Below, in pieces: positions 44,741 to 56,677 of a DNA stretch of 64,000 nt (the stretch's first letter is position 1; each line of letters begins with the position of its first letter). A program made the position numbers and the translations under genes. The stretch comes from Chionis minor (lineage: Eukaryota; Chordata; Aves; Charadriiformes; Chionididae). The stretch is taken from the NCBI GenBank assembly GCA_013398295.1, contig VZSF01001139.1, positions 18,334 to 82,333 on the forward strand, read 5' to 3'. The notes under the pieces were generated by a model. That model made no database searches, had not been told where the DNA came from, and worked only from the letters and a program-made list of their open reading frames with translations.

Positions 44741-45396
44741 GTACGGTGTTATGGTTCAAACACAATGTGATTCTGGGAGGTGTATCTTCCAAGATTTTTT
44801 CTTTCACTTTGAGAACCTAGCAGGAACTAGTAAGTACAATCAGAAAGGTTAGGCACTTAAGTGAAGACGAATATTCAAAAGCACCCAGCACATGTGACCT
44901 TAATTCAATTATTTAAACACCTGGAGTTTTCTTCCCAAGAAAGAAAAAACAAAACAAAAAACCCCCTAAGCACACCCACCAATATTTGTGAGTCCACATT
45001 TACCTAAGGCAAAATAGTTCAAGGGACATAAGTGTACATGCCTTCTAGAAGAAAGCATGAAATAACTTTTATGAAAATGCAAAATTAAAAAGGACATATT
45101 ATTTTTTCCTCCAAAAATCTCCTGGTTATTTTTTGATCACTTTTTAAATTGCTCTTTTCCTATGGTAAAATTCATTTCAAAAGGGAGAGAAAATAAAACT
45201 CACCAATCGTGGGTTTTTTCTCTGCAGTCACATGTAGAACGCTAACTTTTCTCTTCAAGTTAATCTCAGAATTAATGACCTGCCATCTGATTCTCCAATA
45301 CTGCTTCTCTACTGCTGGGAAAAGAACCATGTTTTGTATATTTTTTGTTTTATATAGTTTGGATACAATTTATAGTGTCTCTCGATCATTCAACAG

Positions 45397-45459
45397 AAAA
45401 GAAGACTGAAGAATTTGAAACAGTTAATGATTGCAACATTAGAGATGCCTCTATAAAAG
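45397..45459 (+). CDS. TRDC: TCR delta constant gene, exon 2 (connecting peptide)
   Basis: This is a 63-base exon between an acceptor ending CATTCAACAG and a GTTAGT donor, phase 1 to 1, thus 21 codons. It reads EKKTEEFETVNDCNIRDASI and has a Cys (codon 45432) placed to form the disulfide with the TCR gamma chain. It is short, like connecting-peptide exons of other TCR constant genes, and sits 656 bases after exon 1. Its identity is set by position and phase more than by sequence. Confidence 0.88.
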
Positions 45460-45910
45460 GTTAGTTGCCTAAAGGAACAATAGAGTACGGTTACTTTATT
45501 AGGGATTCAGTGACAATGCATGAAAACGCATTGTCTTTTGTACAGAAATATCTGAACTGTAGATACTTATCAAGTAAGAAGCTGCACTTTTTGTGGACTC
45601 AATACCAATTTCTCATGCAGAAATGTCAAAACTGGAAATACTTATTCAGAAATAACCTGCTGTTTCAGGTTAAAAGACAAAAAAAGCTTACAAATTTCCA
45701 TGGGATAAAACAGCAACGGGAAGTAAATTCCTCACTGGGATGACATCTCCTCTTTCTCTGCACTTGATACATTCCTCTTTCATATTTTCCTTTGTTCACA
45801 CTTCCCTCATCCCCTTGTGATGCATGGATTTTCCTTCTTTTTATTTTTTATTTTTTTTGGTGGGGTGTAATATTGAGACCACGCTGTCTTTCCTCTTCTT
45901 TTAAAAACAG

Positions 45911-46026
45911 GTGTTGAAATGGAGAAAGTGAATGTGCTGTTCATGGCCGTTTTGGGTTTGAGAGTCCTGCTGGCAAAAAGCATTGCTCTGAATACAATGC
46001 TGAGTATCAAGCTATATTTGTTCTGA
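45911..46026 (+). CDS. TRDC: TCR delta constant gene, exon 3 (transmembrane and short tail)
   Basis: After the acceptor TTTTAAAAACAG, the exon encodes GVEMEKVNVLFMAVLGLRVL then LAKSIALNTMLSIKLYLF and a TGA stop (46024-46026). The EKVN start, LGLR and LLAK motifs are diagnostic of the delta chain transmembrane segment. The buried Arg and Lys are the charges that contact CD3. The cytoplasmic tail is essentially absent, as usual. The stop is followed within one base by a GTAAGA donor, so the exon is spliced on to an untranslated exon, the same layout I recall for human TRDC. Confidence 0.96.
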
Positions 46027-46503
46027 GGTAAGAAACACATCACTCAGTCCCTGGAAACACAGGAGGGAAGTGGAAGGAATGACTAGTTGGCTTTGCATCC
46101 TTCTGTAACCCCACAAGGAGTGTCAACAGTTCAGCTCTTCCTCTTTTCACTGCATAAATTAATGTAACCCCCAACTTGCACCTCACCCCCAAATTGCCTT
46201 TGCATTAGGCTAGTTCAGAGCATCTCAGGTTCTATCAGAAACCTTCTGCTGGTTGTTTCAAGTGGCATAGCACAAAGTCTGGATAAATGTCCAGATTAGC
46301 AAAAACTATAAAGGGAAAATCCAAAAAGCCAACAACTGTGAAAAGTGGGACAGAAAAAGGAGAAGGGAGAATCTCGATGATCTGGTATCCAAAATGACCA
46401 AAAAAAAAATAATTGTCCGATCCATTCCAGAAAAACAGAAACTCAGCACCATTGCATTAAATGTGAATAAGAATTTAAAAAACCCCATTGTTTGCTCTTT
46501 CAG

Positions 46504-46615
46504 GTACTGGGTAAATGAGCCAGCAGTGGTCTGAAGAAGAGCAGGAAAGAACACACAACAGGATAATTTAAATGTCACGGGTCAGCTTTGCTACCAATAA
46601 ATATCTAAAGAATCA
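46504..46615 (+). other. TRDC: TRDC 3'UTR exon 4 with polyadenylation signal
   Basis: A good acceptor (TTGTTTGCTCTTTCAG) ends at 46503 and pairs with the donor just after the stop codon. AATAAA lies at 46596-46601. A second AATAAA at 47193-47198, followed by a T/G-rich stretch, could end a longer transcript. Confidence 0.68.
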
Positions 46616-48938
46616 ACCACCTCACTGGTTCCAGTAGATCTATGAATCGCTTTATTTCATCAAGGTGCTGTTCATTTAACACCATCTGGAAGCCTTCTTA
46701 GACAGCTAATATTGCTGCACTCTTGTCTAGCTTAGTTTCATTAATTGTTAGAACAATTTTTGTTATTTGTTATTTCCATAAGGAATTTCCCTCATCCATC
46801 TGCTAACCAGGAATAGTTATCTCTCCTAGTCTTGCATCCATTGCAGTGAAGCATCCAAATTGCTTAGATAGTTTCAAAAACTTAAAATTGAACTTTATAC
46901 TTACTATGCTTTAAAAATACCATCTCTGGTCATATTGCATTAATGTCTACAGAGGTAATGCTTTTCTGCTGAGGAATCCCAGGCACAGAAGGAGCATTGT
47001 ATAGTTTTAATTTTTAGAATCTTTTATTACTGGCAATTTTCTAGTGCAGGTAACTAGATGTCCACTGGACCTGAAGGAATTCACTTCAGACAGGTATACA
47101 GTAGTACTTTCATTTCCATCTCTTCTGTAAACATTTTTCTTTTTTATTAAGTATATGGTACCTGCATTTTAGGTTTCCTTAATATACATCAAAATAAAGT
47201 TTTATTAAGCTTGGTTTGCACTGTGCCCTTTCTTCTGAAAGTTGGGTGGAAATTATTGAAATTCCACTCTCCTATCCAGTGACCACTGAGAACTAGAAAC
47301 CCACCTAGTACCGCCGAGATTTCCTTTTTATTAAATTTGTCTTTCCTGGACTTCCCACAGGGAAAGAGACTCCTTGACGCATTTAAGAGACTTTAGGAGG
47401 GCTATGAATTATGGCCCTACTGAGTTTCAAGAAACTTTAATTATTCATGTCCATTTCAAATTACTCGGGCTCAAAATTGTGGATCATAACAAGAGATGGA
47501 TCTAAAGAGAAAACAGTTAAGACAAGGGGCAAGGCGAGCATTAAAGTATAGACCTCAGAAGGTGAAAAAACAGGCTGCTGATTTTCCACTCAATACTAGG
47601 AAGGGGCCAACAGGAAACACTGTGGCATGTTTCGACACATAACCCAGCTGTTTGGTTGGCAGTCAAAAAACCCCAGCACTGACGTTTGCCTCTCAAGCTG
47701 CAAGCTGCTGCCTGCTTGAAGGAGGATACTGTGGTAAAAACACATGATTAAATCACGCTATGTAAGAGAAATTCCCCTTTGCTTTTAAAAACATGTTAAC
47801 CGCTTCCTGGGGGGCAGGGCCAACAACATTTTTTGATGCTGACTGAACTACTGCTGGGTCCAAAACGGCCCCCAGAAGGATGTGTGGCATAATCTATTTA
47901 ACTGACCTTGACAAGTATAGTAGTTCAAACCTTCACTCCTGTCCAGAAGATGTGACATTTCTATGGTGAAACCACTGTCTCTAGGTCCTGCAGCTCTGTG
48001 GTCAGCACCCAGAAGCTCACAGTTAGTGTGGAAAACCATGGTGGTCATGGCTTTGTTTCCCAGACATCCCAAGGGTGGGATAAACATGTGGAGGCACCTA
48101 GAATATAAATGTCCCTTGAAACAGCCTCCTTCCTGTCCCAGTTAAGCAGGCAACACTCCACTTCTGCAATCTTAGTGACTCAGCCACATAACCAGACAAA
48201 GTCACATTGCTCTCCCAGTACCCAGATTCTACTGTACTGCCCCCTTTCTACTCTGGCTGCTGGTCTTGAGTTAATTTCCCTATAGGCAGTGCCCAGCACT
48301 CTGGTCCCCTTCCATCCTCAAGTACGGTGCTATCCTCAGCAGCTCTTTAACATCATCCTGCAAATGGGGTAGCCCCAGACCAAATTGGGCCATGTGACAT
48401 AGAGCCTGCAGAAGCAGAGAGGTGCCCTGCATCATCCCTGGGTTGCCACTAGAGCCCCAGCAATTCCACAGTAGGGTCTTTGCACTGTGCAGATGTTATA
48501 TCCCATAGGCAGCTGTCCCATGGGCAGATTCTTCTGATGACTCTTTGTCACAAGGGCAAGCACTTTTGCTTCTGTGGCACAGATGCTCACTCTGAGGCTT
48601 GCAAGTTAAAACATGCCACTAAAAGCATCTGTTCATAGGAGCTGCCTTTAAGCGGTAGGCAGTATTGCCAAAGGGCACATCCTTCCAAACTTCTCAATGT
48701 TGGCAGTGATTTGCTGTAACAGAAAACCTTGCTTTCAGAATATGGAAGGAAGGACATGAGATTTCAACACATCACATATACCCGCTCCTCCTCTTGTTAG
48801 TCCAATAGGAAAACAGTCTACAGGTGCATGTTAGAAAATAAAATAACTTGATTGTGGAATATTAGAATTATTTGTGGTTTTGCTTAAAGTTAGGGTGAAT
48901 TGAGACTTGCTAAACTTAGCATAAGTAACTTTACTTAG
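46616..48938. other. unassigned sequence downstream of TRDC
   Basis: AT-rich until about 47500. I looked for F-G-x-G J motifs with a 12-RSS in front and a GT donor behind, as J-alpha segments would show, and found none. No repeat family recognised. Confidence 0.4.
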
Positions 48939-48939
48939 C

Positions 48940-49308
48940 ATTAGAATCATAGAATGGTTTAGGTTGGAAGGGACCCTAAAGATCATCTAGTGCCAACCCC
49001 CCTGCCATGGGTAAGGACACCACCTTCTACACCAGATTGCTCAAAGTGTCATACAACTTGGCCTTGAACATTTCCAGGGATGGGGCCTCCACAAATTCCC
49101 TGGACAACCTGTTCCAGTGCCTCACCACCCTCATGGTGAAAAATTTCTTCCTGAGATCTATTCTAAATCTCCCCTCTTACACTTTAAAACCATTACCCCT
49201 CAGATACTGGAAGGCTGCTCTAAGATCTCCTTGGAGCCTTCTCTTCTCCAGGCTGAACAACTCCAAATCTCTCAGTCTGTCCTCATAGCAGAGATGCTCT
49301 AGTAGCTA
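48940..49308 (-). mobile_element. CR1 LINE 3' fragment
   Basis: AGAATCATAGAATGGTTTAG then GTTGGAAGGGACCCTAAAGA marks the 3' terminus. An internal deletion joins the 3'UTR part to the ORF2 end at about 49200. The + strand ORF 49007-49288 is antisense to it. Confidence 0.94.
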
Positions 49309-49312
49309 AAGT

Positions 49313-49835
49313 TGGAGGCTGCATGCTGTGAACTTCCACCTAGAAAAGCCAAATTCATACAGGGGATGGCCCTGAGATTGGTACAAGCTGGGAGATAAGG
49401 AAGGAGTTTGCATTAGCAGAAGCTGTATCTCATCCCAGCAGGAGCTGTATCTCCTCCCATGACAAAGACAGCCATCAGCCCACCCAGAGGTAAAGAAGGA
49501 AACCAGAAAGGAGTAAGAAGATCCCAGACCAGGAATTACCATTGGCAAGTGGACAGTGTGTGAAGGGAGGGTGATGAGGTTGTAAAGGTATAAATGCCCA
49601 GCAGTTTCTCTATTCTCAGCCACTCTCAGAGGAGGGGGCCCAGCTCAAGCTGTAATAAACCAACTTTGTGCCACAACCTAGCGTCTGAACTCTTCTTTAT
49701 AGTCAGAGGCCAAGACTGGACTCAGTTGCACCTAGACTCCTCTCTGGAAACGAGTTTAGAAAGCAAGGGAAGCCAGTCCGAACCTCACAACTCAGCGGGA
49801 AAGCCCTCTCTGAGACTCCTTTAACAGTGCAATAA
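49313..49835 (+). mobile_element. probable solo LTR
   Basis: On + there is a TATA-like GGTATAAATGC (49587), then 60 bases later an AATAAA-containing GCTGTAATAAACCAACTTTG (about 49650), then a GT/TC-rich U5-like part. This is the promoter-polyA spacing of a retroviral LTR R region. It lies directly after the CR1 fragment. No retroviral coding sequence adjoins it and no second copy exists in the window, so identity is tentative. Confidence 0.5.
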
Positions 49836-51940
49836 TATGCCAGATGAGGAAACATAATCAGTGAGTAGCAAAATTTATGCAGAGTAACACTAGCCTTTGT
49901 CCCAGCATAAAAAGGTGCCTAGGCTGAAAATTCAGCTTTACCTTGGTACTAGATTTCTTGCAAGACCTTCAGAAACCGGTGCATACTATAGGCACCAAAT
50001 ACCTGAACACAGCAACACCTGCCAACTTGTTTGCTTCAACCTCCACGGACCAGACATTTCTCAAGAGAATAGAGTGACAGCAGAGCAGCTTCTGGGATGG
50101 GCCTTGGACTCTGGGACTGATCCGTGCCTGTGGGGTCACCCTTGAGGCCTGGGAGAAAAGAGTGATGTGAAGGCACTTCACAGAGGAAAAAAGTAAACAG
50201 ATATTTAAAAGGACAGAGCTCCAATAGTACTTTGATGAGGACAGAATTAATTGGGCTGGGAGAAGATAATTTGGACAAGTGTTGGTAGTGAGTTCTCTCT
50301 CAGGTTAAATCTCTGCAATGCAATTTGATAGCTGAGCTTCAGCAGCTGCTGTCTTCCAGAGAGGACACAAACTTATCAGTTTGCCTGTGTACTTCCACCC
50401 AGGGCTGGCAGGAAAGAACACTGAGCTCCAACTAACTCCAGCTTGGGAGAAGTAGCAGCAGGTGAGCCTCCCTGCCCCCAGGGCAAAACATGAGCCTGCA
50501 GCAGCAAATGGCAAAGGCAGACCTGAAGGGAGAACTATGGCCCTCAGGCAAGTAGAGGGCTTTTCGTCATTTCTACTGGAGCTGGAGAGAGGACAAAGTT
50601 GGAAAGGGGTAGGGGGACAGCGTGTGGAGGCCAACTGTGGCATCTGTGGGCATGAGACTTGCTATCAGAGCAGCGATCCTTCTTCATCACAAAACACATT
50701 TCTTATGGGGTCATCCACGTGTATTATCTGGGAAATCATCATTCACTAAACATTTCTGGTTTGGCCAATTCACCTCCTCTTCCAAAGACAATTCCCAGGG
50801 ATGGAGGAATGAATCCTTTCAAACTTTTCCCCCACAGACATGTTTGCCTTATCCAGCTCTGGGCACAGTTGGACCCCTGTACAGCCCCTCTGAAATGTTT
50901 GGCCCTGCAGGTGAGGGGGAGGTAGAGCAGAGCGAGGAAGAAAGGAGGGAGGGCAGATGCAGAGTTGCCTGTAGAAATGGAAATTCTGCTTGGGCGGGGA
51001 GCAGAGAATTTCAGCATCTCCCTGACCCTGCTGCTCTTTTGGAACAGAGCCTTGGATCCACATCTCCTGATGGACCTGTTCTGTGGCACTACACCCTGAG
51101 CACCTCATGGCCAGGCACTTCAGGGCTTTGTCCACTGCCCTGTAGTGCTCTGGCCAAGGACACTTCTGATGGTTGTGGAAGTCCTGGGCTCATGGCCTGC
51201 TCCACTCCATGCTTGTGCCTCAACGTTGTTAGCTGGGCAAGGGGATGGCTCTTCCCTGGCTCCCCAGGATGCAGCAGGCGAGGACCAGGCCCTAGCAGTG
51301 TGGGATGGGATATGGGTCAGCCCAACTTCTATCCCTGTTTGTTAGAAGGGTGATTCTGAGGATTGCCTCCAGCAGCATCAGCCCCTCAGACAGATGAATG
51401 CAGCTCTTCTGAGACATGAGATTAGGCCTCAGCATGGTGATGCCTGTAGAAGAGGGGTGGGAGTCCTTCACCTGGCTGTCTGACCATGAGCACTTGGTTT
51501 TATTGTGTTCTTGGCTCTGGATTTCTGCCTTTCGTGCCCAGCCAGAGAGACTAAAGAGATGCGCTTGTTGTGAACATGTGTTTTGGAGGACTTGAGACTG
51601 CCCTGGAACAGGGCTGCTTCAGGGACTTAGAATGTTAGTCCCAGAATGACAAATAAGTATTCGATCCCCTGCAAAGCTTCTCAGCCTGACTATAGTGTTT
51701 CTACTTAGCTGCCATGTGGAGCAGGGTTGTGAGATTTGATGCTGTCTGGCAGAAGGTAAGGTTTCACTTCAGAGACGTCTCTCAGCAGAATTGGTTGCTA
51801 TACATTGGTCCCAGAGTCTTTTGCTGCCTGTTTCTTAACTGGCTTTAGTTCTATGATGGATGAGTCAGATTACGGAGGCCTTTTGGATTGAGTCAGGTGT
51901 TGTGGTGGTGCAATTTTTCCCCCAAACTCCTAGGCTTCTC
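49836..51940. other. unassigned sequence
   Basis: The 243-codon ORF at 50622-51353 on + is the longest here. It overlaps four other ORFs, has no recognisable domain or splice context, and lies in GC-richer DNA where chance ORFs are longer. I do not call it a gene. Confidence 0.35.
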
Positions 51941-51949
51941 GGTACCTGG

Positions 51950-52385
51950 CATGATTTCCTCCCCACCTACACTACCTAGTAATACAATGACCAGAACAAT
52001 ACATAATGGTCTAACATGAAAGAAAGAAAGGGTGGAGAGCAATGGACCAGAACACTATGGCAAACCCTTACTGTATCTGGTTCTCATGGCCCTACCGTTT
52101 GAAGATAATAACTATAATTATTACCCCTGACACCATAGGGGTCATGGCCAGAGAGAGGGGGGTACCAGGACCACAAGTCCTAGCAAGTCCTGGGCTTGCA
52201 TAACAGATGGAAAGTATCAGACTGCTCCATTGTCCGAACTGGGCCAGAGTGGAAAACTCCCTCATGAAAGGCAATTAGCTCGGACCGTGTAAGTAGTGAT
52301 TCTAGTAAAGACCCATTGAGCTCTTCTGGATCGCAGCGGGCTGTGGCCAGTACCTCCCCTGCGCTGGGATGCCGCTCAGGCAAAC
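51950..52385 (-). mobile_element. inverted copy of the LTR block at 6105-6545
   Basis: The reverse complement of this stretch matches 6105-6545 closely, for example TTTGCCTGAGCGGCATCCCA here against TTTGCCTGAGCAGCATCCCA, and CATTCCA/CATTAT-rich ends. The copies differ by a small insertion near 52100-52160. No coding sequence. Probably an LTR, with its internal part lost. Confidence 0.65.
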
Positions 52386-52850
52386 ACTTTTTTTCCTTCT
52401 GCTTTCAGGAAAATCACCAAGGGCAGCTCCTGATGCTGCCAGCTGTGACCTGGACTGCAGCAGGTGCCCATGTGAACCACCCTTGCTGGCACATGGATCA
52501 AAATGTGTACACTTGTTCCCATGGACACACCTGCATGAATGTATGAATAAGATCAGTGTGTGACTCTAGAGCTGAAACTCCCATCCCCAGAGAGCCTGCC
52601 TGCATGAAGAAGAAAACAAAGACAGTAACACAGACAAGTGGAGAAACGAGGAAAAATACAGTGAGAGTCTGGCTGAGAGAGGCAAGGGGCAGGGGCAGCT
52701 GGGCACTCAGGACAGCGTTCTCCTTACCCAGCTGTGGACACCACCTCCCAGACACCAACATTTCCAAGCAGTTGCTCTCAGCCCCTATGCTCTGCAGGGG
52801 GATCTGTGTACGCAGCTGAGAGAGGCACCACAGCTCTGTTGGAGCTCTGG
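52386..52850. other. unassigned sequence
   Basis: Nothing recognised. Confidence 0.4.
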
Positions 52851-52854
52851 GTGA

Positions 52855-53190
52855 AGAGGAGATGGGTCATGCCTTGGACCCCACAGCCCTGAGAGTTGGG
52901 GAGGAGGCAAGGGGACTTGCTCAGAGGAAGGGGTCTGTACTGGAGGGGAATCACACAAGAGTTTTCTGAATTCTCCTTGCCACAACACTTCTGTTTTGAA
53001 TTTCCTCTCATTCTCTGATCATATCCCTACTGCGAGAAGATTTTCCTCTTGGAAGGTGTTTACCTCTCCTGTGTCTTCCCTGTCAGCACTCACAGATCCC
53101 ATCCCAATCTTTGTGCCCTCATCTTGGCCCTGCAGAAACCTGCATGTTCTCAGGGCACTGCCTGGGCCTATGATCCTGTTTGCAGGTGGA
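52855..53190 (+). repeat. dispersed duplicate of 21440-21860
   Basis: Same order of anchors as the left copy (GACCCCACAGCCCTGAGAGT, GATTTTCCTCTTGGAAGGTG, TTTGTGCCCTCATCTTGGCC). Unlike the left copy it is not next to an olfactory receptor. Confidence 0.7.
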
Positions 53191-53494
53191 AAAGGACAGG
53201 TCAGAAGAACCCTGACGAGTCCAGCAAAGGGGATGCACGTTGCTGTCCCCAGGCAGAGGAGTGGCTGAAGGCACTTCAGGTTTCTGGCAGTCCTACTGAT
53301 TGCTTGAAGTTATAGTTAGGAGTCTCAGTCACTTGTTCAAGCTTCAGAACTCCTTTTCCATTTCTCCCTTCCCTCCCCTCCCCGCAGGTGTAAGAAACTG
53401 AAAACACAGACTCAGTGTGCCATTGGCTGTTGCCATCAGTCAGAGGCATCGGCCACCAGATACCATCAGAGAGGCAAGGTCTGTCCCTTCTTTA

Positions 53495-53545
53495 AGGTCC
53501 CTTCTTTAAGGTCCCTTCCAACCTAAATCATTCTATGATTCTCTA
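53495..53545 (+). mobile_element. CR1 LINE, extreme 3' end only
   Basis: The sense CR1 terminus AAGGTCCCTTCCAACCTAAA then TCATTCTATGATTCT is present, preceded by a tandem repeat of CTTCTTTAAGGTCC. At about 50 bases this is an extremely short 5' truncation. Confidence 0.85.
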
Positions 53546-54794
53546 CCCAATAACTGCAGGCATTGTGTGAATACTAAGCACATCATACTGGGGTCTTCAC
53601 TCACTCCCTTGATGACATGGTGAAGGAACAGACCAATCATTTTAACAATGTGCCTGGATACATCTTGTCTTCAAAGACAGCATCCTCCAAGCACACCAAT
53701 GGTTCATATCAAAACTCAATTGAAACTCAAAAGGGAATTCAAGACCAGCAAGATGAGCTGTTGCTATTTCTGGAACAGTTAAAGAAGAAACAGAGATAAT
53801 GTGGGACAACTACTAAATTTAGTAAGAGTAGGTGTAGGTAGATCTGAGATACTCTACGTTCTCTTTGCCTCAGTTACCACCAGTGAGGTCTCCCAGGCCT
53901 TTGTCCTTTAAGTCAGGACTCTGGACAGGAAAGTGGAACAACCAGCAGTGGATGGGGATGAAGCTAGGAGTTCCTTCAACAAACTACACCTTTATCAGTC
54001 CATGGGACCAGAGGGGTTGCATCCAAGGGTGCTGAGAGGAGATGCTGGTCTTTTAGGATGCCAGAAAGAAAGGCACTCAGACTCTATAGATGTCTTTTAA
54101 AATGCTGTTCATTAGATCTAACACTATAAGGGGAGAATAGTACAGATAATCCTATGTCCCTTTACATGGCTGGAACCCCAAGTGGTATAGCATTCAAAGG
54201 GCCTTTGATGTAAAAGCAGCATGTGATCTGGACCCCATCAATTTAAGACAGTCTCCTGGTTTGGTCATTCAAGCTACCATAGGATTTTCTCACAAAGAAA
54301 CATCTTTATTCATAATTGCTACCATCAAAAAGAAATGTTTTCATGAGAACTTCTTGCTGAACTGTTAGATACAGGCAGGGCCATGTGGGAGGTGTAATGG
54401 CTGGTACCAAATGGGAGCTGTTTGCAGGCTTCTTGTGACAAGAAGCTGAGGTCCTGAGGTAGTCCTGCATACAAGGGATCCGTGCAGCACACCACAGGTG
54501 TGAGGGCCAAGCACAGCACAGCCCAGCACTAACTTCTTGATGTATAATGCTCTTCTGGTCAGGATCACTGCTCAGTTTTTTTCTGTGAGTTGTTTCTTTT
54601 TTAGCCAAAGAAGGCCAAGGCACAGATCCCAGAGCAGTCAAAAGCTACAAAGGAAGGCAAAATTTTCATGTGAGGTACCACTGACTCAAAACCCAGTGTC
54701 AGAGGGAAGACAGAGGTAGTGTGAACTGAAATGGGTTGGGCTCAAATGGAAGTTCAAATCCTGAGCTGTCAGAACAACACTGGCTGCAGTTAGA
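53546..54794. other. unassigned sequence
   Basis: No gene or repeat family recognised. Confidence 0.35.
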
Positions 54795-54795
54795 C

Positions 54796-55150
54796 ATAGA
54801 ATCATAGAATCATAGAATGGTTAGAGTTGGAAGGGACCTTAAAGATCATCAAGTTCCAACCCCCCTGCCATGGGCAGGGACACCTCTCGCTAGAGCAGGT
54901 TGCTCAAAGCCCCATCCAGCCTGGCCTTAAACACTTCCAGGGATGGGGCATCCACAACTTCTCTGGGCAACCTGTTCCAGTGCCTCACCACCCTCACAGT
55001 AAAGAACTTCTTCCTAATATCTAATCTAAATCTCCCCTCTTCCAATTTAAAACCATTATGCCTTGTCCTATCACTAGATTTCCTGACAAAGAGTCCCTCT
55101 CCAGCTCTCCTGTAGGCTCCCTTCAGATACTGAAAGACTGAAACATAAGT
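54796..55150 (-). mobile_element. CR1 LINE 3' fragment
   Basis: Three ATAGAATC-type repeats (ATAGAATCATAGAATCATAG) and GTTGGAAGGGACCTTAAAGA give a well-preserved 3' terminus. The minus frame (54890-55201) still reads the C-terminal ORF2 motif [20 protein letters not shown] over 100 codons, so this is among the less mutated copies. Confidence 0.96.
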
Positions 55151-56675
55151 TACCTGCCATGGCTGTGAGTTCAGGCCTAGCTGATGGCATTTCACACGCA
55201 TCTCAATGAAGAGGGCAGGGTATCAGAAGACAGGGAGAAGAGAATGTGCTTCGGTTTCCCAAATCCCAGAGAAGTGCCCAAATCATCCTTCCCTTGGCAT
55301 CTGGTGTCCCATTCCTTGAGATGCAAGCCTGGTGGGTCTTCTGTCGATAATGCCTCAATAATCCTTCAGGTGTTTCTGTGATTTCCAGATGAGTGGCAGT
55401 ATCTATCAAGGAAAAAAAAAAAAAAAAAACAGGAAAAAAGAAAAAAGCAGTCTTTTTCTGTAGTGGCAACTCTGGACAATGCCAACTGACTCAATATTTG
55501 CCACAGAAGGCATGATAGCTCATCCTGAAGTACACATCCAAAGCAGGTCAGAAGAAAAGTGGTGTCGCAAAGGTCATGCTTTGTGTCTCCAGGTGGCATG
55601 GACACTGCTGGTTTCCTTCTCCAGAGGGTGGTAGAGGCTGGACCCCCTTCTCAGGACAGCCTGTGCCAGGAAGCCACAGGCATGAGGGTAGCTCAGATGA
55701 TTCTTACTGGCACTTCACTCAGCAGCTGCTTTGATGTACTCAGCAGTAGTTATTAGCCATGTGTAGGTCTGGGAGCAAAGGTCAGTGGATGTCAGTGAGA
55801 AACAAGGGGATGGCTAATGGCTTTAGAAAATCCTTAAAACTATGTATGAAACCATGTCTGAAACCAGCAATAGAAAGCAGCGGACATCTGTGAGTGGAGG
55901 AGGAGGAAGAAGATTGTCCTGGGATGATGGCAGAAGGCAGGCCCCTCCTGTGCAAATCAGGGATGATTAGAGACATTTTCATCTTGTCTCCGCCTGGAAG
56001 AGGGGGAATGCCCAATGCTGGGGGTAGCTGTGCACAGTAATGCCTAATGAGATGAACTTGGACTTTTCCTTTCTGTCACTCCCTACACTTGGATGGACAT
56101 CAGGAAACATCCATGAGCCTTGAGGATACACAAACATCCTGTACTGAGTTCCCATCACTGCAGGGGAAGAGGAAGGGCTTGTGAGACACATGGGCATGCA
56201 AGGAGAGAGCAGTGTAGGTGTAGCAGTGAGTATGCTAAAGGCAGGAAGAAGACTTGAAATATCAGGGGGTTTCATGCTGAAGTGAAATAGGTTGAGTTTG
56301 AATTTTGAGGCAGCAGCAGAAGGAGACTGTGCAGTTCAGTGCTGGGATGTGGAGCTAAACAGAGGATTCTAGTATTTCTGGGGCTTGTAAATCTTGGGGA
56401 TTAATGAGCATTAGTATGGCTTTGGAAGAAACAAGTTGGGTTGTGGGGAGCTCACATCACCAGAAGTAAATAGGAAATCCTCAGAAAACCACAGCATGGT
56501 GTTGGAAGCAAGGAAGCAGGCAAAGGCACAGGGCAATGTAGCTGTGGTGGGAGTGGCTAAGGGCCTTGGTGGGGCTTTGACACCCCAACAGAACTGAGAC
56601 ACTTCTCCTTTTGGCTATGGCTTCTGGCACTGAGAAAAGACCCTTAAAAACATCCGTAGAAGTGTAAACCTAACA
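55151..56675. other. unassigned sequence with A-run
   Basis: A run of 18 A lies at 55411-55428. No gene recognised. Confidence 0.35.
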
Positions 56676-56677
56676 CT

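Noticed and set aside
50622..51353. 243-codon ORF on the + strand
   Set aside because: No domain, no splice or promoter context, and it overlaps several equally open frames on both strands in GC-richer DNA.
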